Below, one piece after another: positions 3,838-5,227 of a stretch of 5,227 nt of DNA; within the stretch, counting starts at the first letter, position 1; the number at the start of each line of letters is the position of its first letter. The translations under genes and the position numbers were made by a program. The DNA comes from Candidatus Aminicenantota bacterium (GTDB taxonomy: Bacteria > Acidobacteriota > Aminicenantia > UBA2199). The stretch spans positions 1-5,227 of the forward strand of contig JAUXFB010000132.1 in assembly GCA_030620255.1 (NCBI GenBank). The letters run 5' to 3'. Below the pieces are notes generated by a model. It ran no database searches, was not told where the DNA came from, and saw only the letters and a program-made list of their open reading frames with translations.

Positions 3838-5226
3838 TTATATGTGTTTTTTTACAACTTCTATTACTTCGTGAAGATCCATACCGATTTTTTTAAGATG
3901 TTCTATTGTTGGTATTCCATTATTTGTCCATCCCTTCTTTTTGTAAGCTGCATCAGTTAATAGTTCATATTGTTGTTCTCTGAATTCTCTTAAGATTTTT
4001 ATTTTTTCTGTTGTGTTTTTATCTTTAGGATCAACTCCAATTATTTCTTTTAATTGTTTATCATACCTCTCCTGTCTTGATTCATATTCTTCAACTGTAA
4101 CCGGACCAACTGATCTGTAAGGGATTCTATCATGATTTCTATCACCATAACCCATTCTTATATTAAAAACCCTCTGAAAATTATAGACCCTTTCTGATTG
4201 AAGGATCAATTCTTCTTTGTCTATATTTTCTCCAGTGATTGCATTGAAAATATCAACATAGTTTTGAACATGTTCTGGGACTTTTGCTGGTTCGTCCGTT
4301 TCAGCATTATTAGCTGGTTCTACATCATTCCATGGGAGTTTACACAAACCTTGCAAGGAGAACCATGTTCTGAACATAGGAAAATAGTGCAATGCTTCAG
4401 CTTTATCTTTAAATGTAGGTATCTGGTTGTTGACCATATCCATAAATATAAGCCATGCCTCATCATGTTGGGGACCTTTTAAAGCAAGTCCATACCCACC
4501 CTGCATCGCAAGTGACTCTTTTGTTACATATTCTGAATATTCAAGGCCTTTTGCTTCCATACCAATATCATCCATAAATTTTCTATTTGCTCTGAAATTC
4601 TTTTCAAAATGATCTTTCATCTTTCTTATGCCTTTTCCTGCAATTAAACCAAATCCTTCTCCTCTTGCAATCTGATGAAGAAGTTCAAGAACGTCTTTTG
4701 AATTGCCCCATGTGAATTCAAGCCCTCCGGTTTTATCTTTATCAAGTATGCCATTTTCCCAGCATTCCATAATAAATGCAGTCATTGTACCAAATGATAT
4801 AGTATCAATACCATAAGTATCACAATAGAAATTGATTTCAAGCACAGTTTCAGCATCAAATATTCCTAAATTTGAACCGCATCCTCCTATTGTTTCATAT
4901 TCAGGTCCATCAACAATAACTTTATCGTTTTTGTATGGACCTGTTTTTAGTTTGAAATTCTCAACAGCTTTACAACATGCCATGGCACAACCTATCCAGC
5001 ATCCGTCGGTTGCATAACCGTGTGTGTAATATTTGTAAAACACATCTGAAGATATATTTGAAGCATGTTTATGACTTCCGAATTTGTAATTCATCGTAGG
5101 GAATAGATCATATTCATTCATTAACTCTGCTAAATGAGATGTTCCGACTTTTCTCATTTTACACTGCTGATCATCAAGTTCATTTAATTCCTTTCTTATT
5201 TTAAGTCCTGTTTGTTTTAATTTTGA
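3838..5226 (-). CDS. Aldehyde:ferredoxin oxidoreductase (tungstopterin), N-terminus outside window
   Basis: The frame stays open to the window edge, giving 462 residues of a protein normally about 600-650 long; a methionine at 5157 is internal. The family oxidises aldehydes to carboxylates in the cytoplasm with a tungsten bis-pterin centre and one [4Fe-4S] cluster, reducing ferredoxin. Visible landmarks (fragment numbering): cluster cysteines C76, C80, C84 (C85 adjacent), with the fourth ligand C295 in Q-G-L-C-K-L-P-W. G-P-E-Y-E-T-I at 107-113 carries Glu111, and H254 in G-P-Q-H-D-E-A-W matches the catalytic His; these are the counterparts of Glu313 and His448 in Pyrococcus AOR. The pterin loop D-T-I-S-F-G is at 141-146, and the C-terminal G-W-T-N-N-G-I-P-T signature lies near 438. 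The first cysteines are spaced CX3CX3C, not the CX2CX3C of Pyrococcus AOR. The exact substrate class within the superfamily is not determinable; aromatic-ring-reducing BamB relatives are an alternative. Confidence 0.92.
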   Translation of the reverse strand, partial: SKLKQTGLKIRKELNELDDQQCKMRKVGTSHLAELMNEYDLFPTMNYKFGSHKHASNISSDVFYKYYTHGYATDGCWIGCAMACCKAVENFKLKTGPYKNDKVIVDGPEYETIGGCGSNLGIFDAETVLEINFYCDTYGIDTISFGTMTAFIMECWENGILDKDKTGGLEFTWGNSKDVLELLHQIARGEGFGLIAGKGIRKMKDHFEKNFRANRKFMDDIGMEAKGLEYSEYVTKESLAMQGGYGLALKGPQHDEAWLIFMDMVNNQIPTFKDKAEALHYFPMFRTWFSLQGLCKLPWNDVEPANNAETDEPAKVPEHVQNYVDIFNAITGENIDKEELILQSERVYNFQRVFNIRMGYGDRNHDRIPYRSVGPVTVEEYESRQERYDKQLKEIIGVDPKDKNTTEKIKILREFREQQYELLTDAAYKKKGWTNNGIPTIEHLKKIGMDLHEVIEVVKKHI

Positions 5227-5227
5227 T

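Noticed and set aside
4198..5017. Three + strand open frames (4198-4482, 4427-4612, 4832-5017)
   Set aside because: All are antisense to the conserved aldehyde oxidoreductase and show no family resemblance.

Overview
The window looks like chromosome from a low-GC, Gram-negative anaerobe. The evidence is the C-terminus of an outer-membrane FadL-type beta-barrel, a tungsten/molybdopterin aldehyde:ferredoxin oxidoreductase, strongly A/T-biased codon use and near-consensus sigma70-type promoters (TTGACA-N17-TATACT and TTGACA-N17-TAAAAT). Intergenic DNA filled with short in-phase tandem repeats and 'GGGCG...CGCCCCTACAACC' hairpins reminds me of uncultivated FCB-side or candidate-phylum genomes (Cloacimonadota, WOR-3 and similar). 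That placement is an impression, not a demonstrated assignment.

Layout. 1-265 (+): the end of a FadL/TodX-family porin gene. 266-672: no gene; holds a perfect 24-bp palindrome, an octamer tandem array, an imperfect inverted repeat and a G/C-rich hairpin repeat. 673-1804 (-): a two-gene operon, an XRE-HTH plus Panacea/SocA-domain antitoxin followed, with an 11-nt overlap, by a RelE-superfamily toxin. It is driven by a strong promoter whose -35 box lies between two TTAGAACA direct repeats. 1850-2496: no gene; two more octamer arrays, a hexamer array, a pyrimidine-rich octamer array and a hairpin element. 2511-3810 (+): coaE (dephospho-CoA kinase, last step of CoA synthesis) followed 22 nt later by a TPR protein of unknown function. 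3838-5226 (-): the C-terminal three-quarters of an aldehyde:ferredoxin oxidoreductase, convergent with the TPR gene and cut by the window end.

How the parts relate. CoaE and the oxidoreductase are housekeeping or energy metabolism; no joint pathway is evident. The toxin-antitoxin operon is the accessory element. It sits between two direct copies of the octamer array (56 nt, 49 matches), so recombination between them could delete or mobilise it. The most unusual content is the repeat system: three arrays of exact 8-bp period with an ACTAATRG octamer recurring mostly every third unit, a separate pyrimidine-rich 8-bp array, a 6-bp array, and a leader/hairpin module shared between the arrays.
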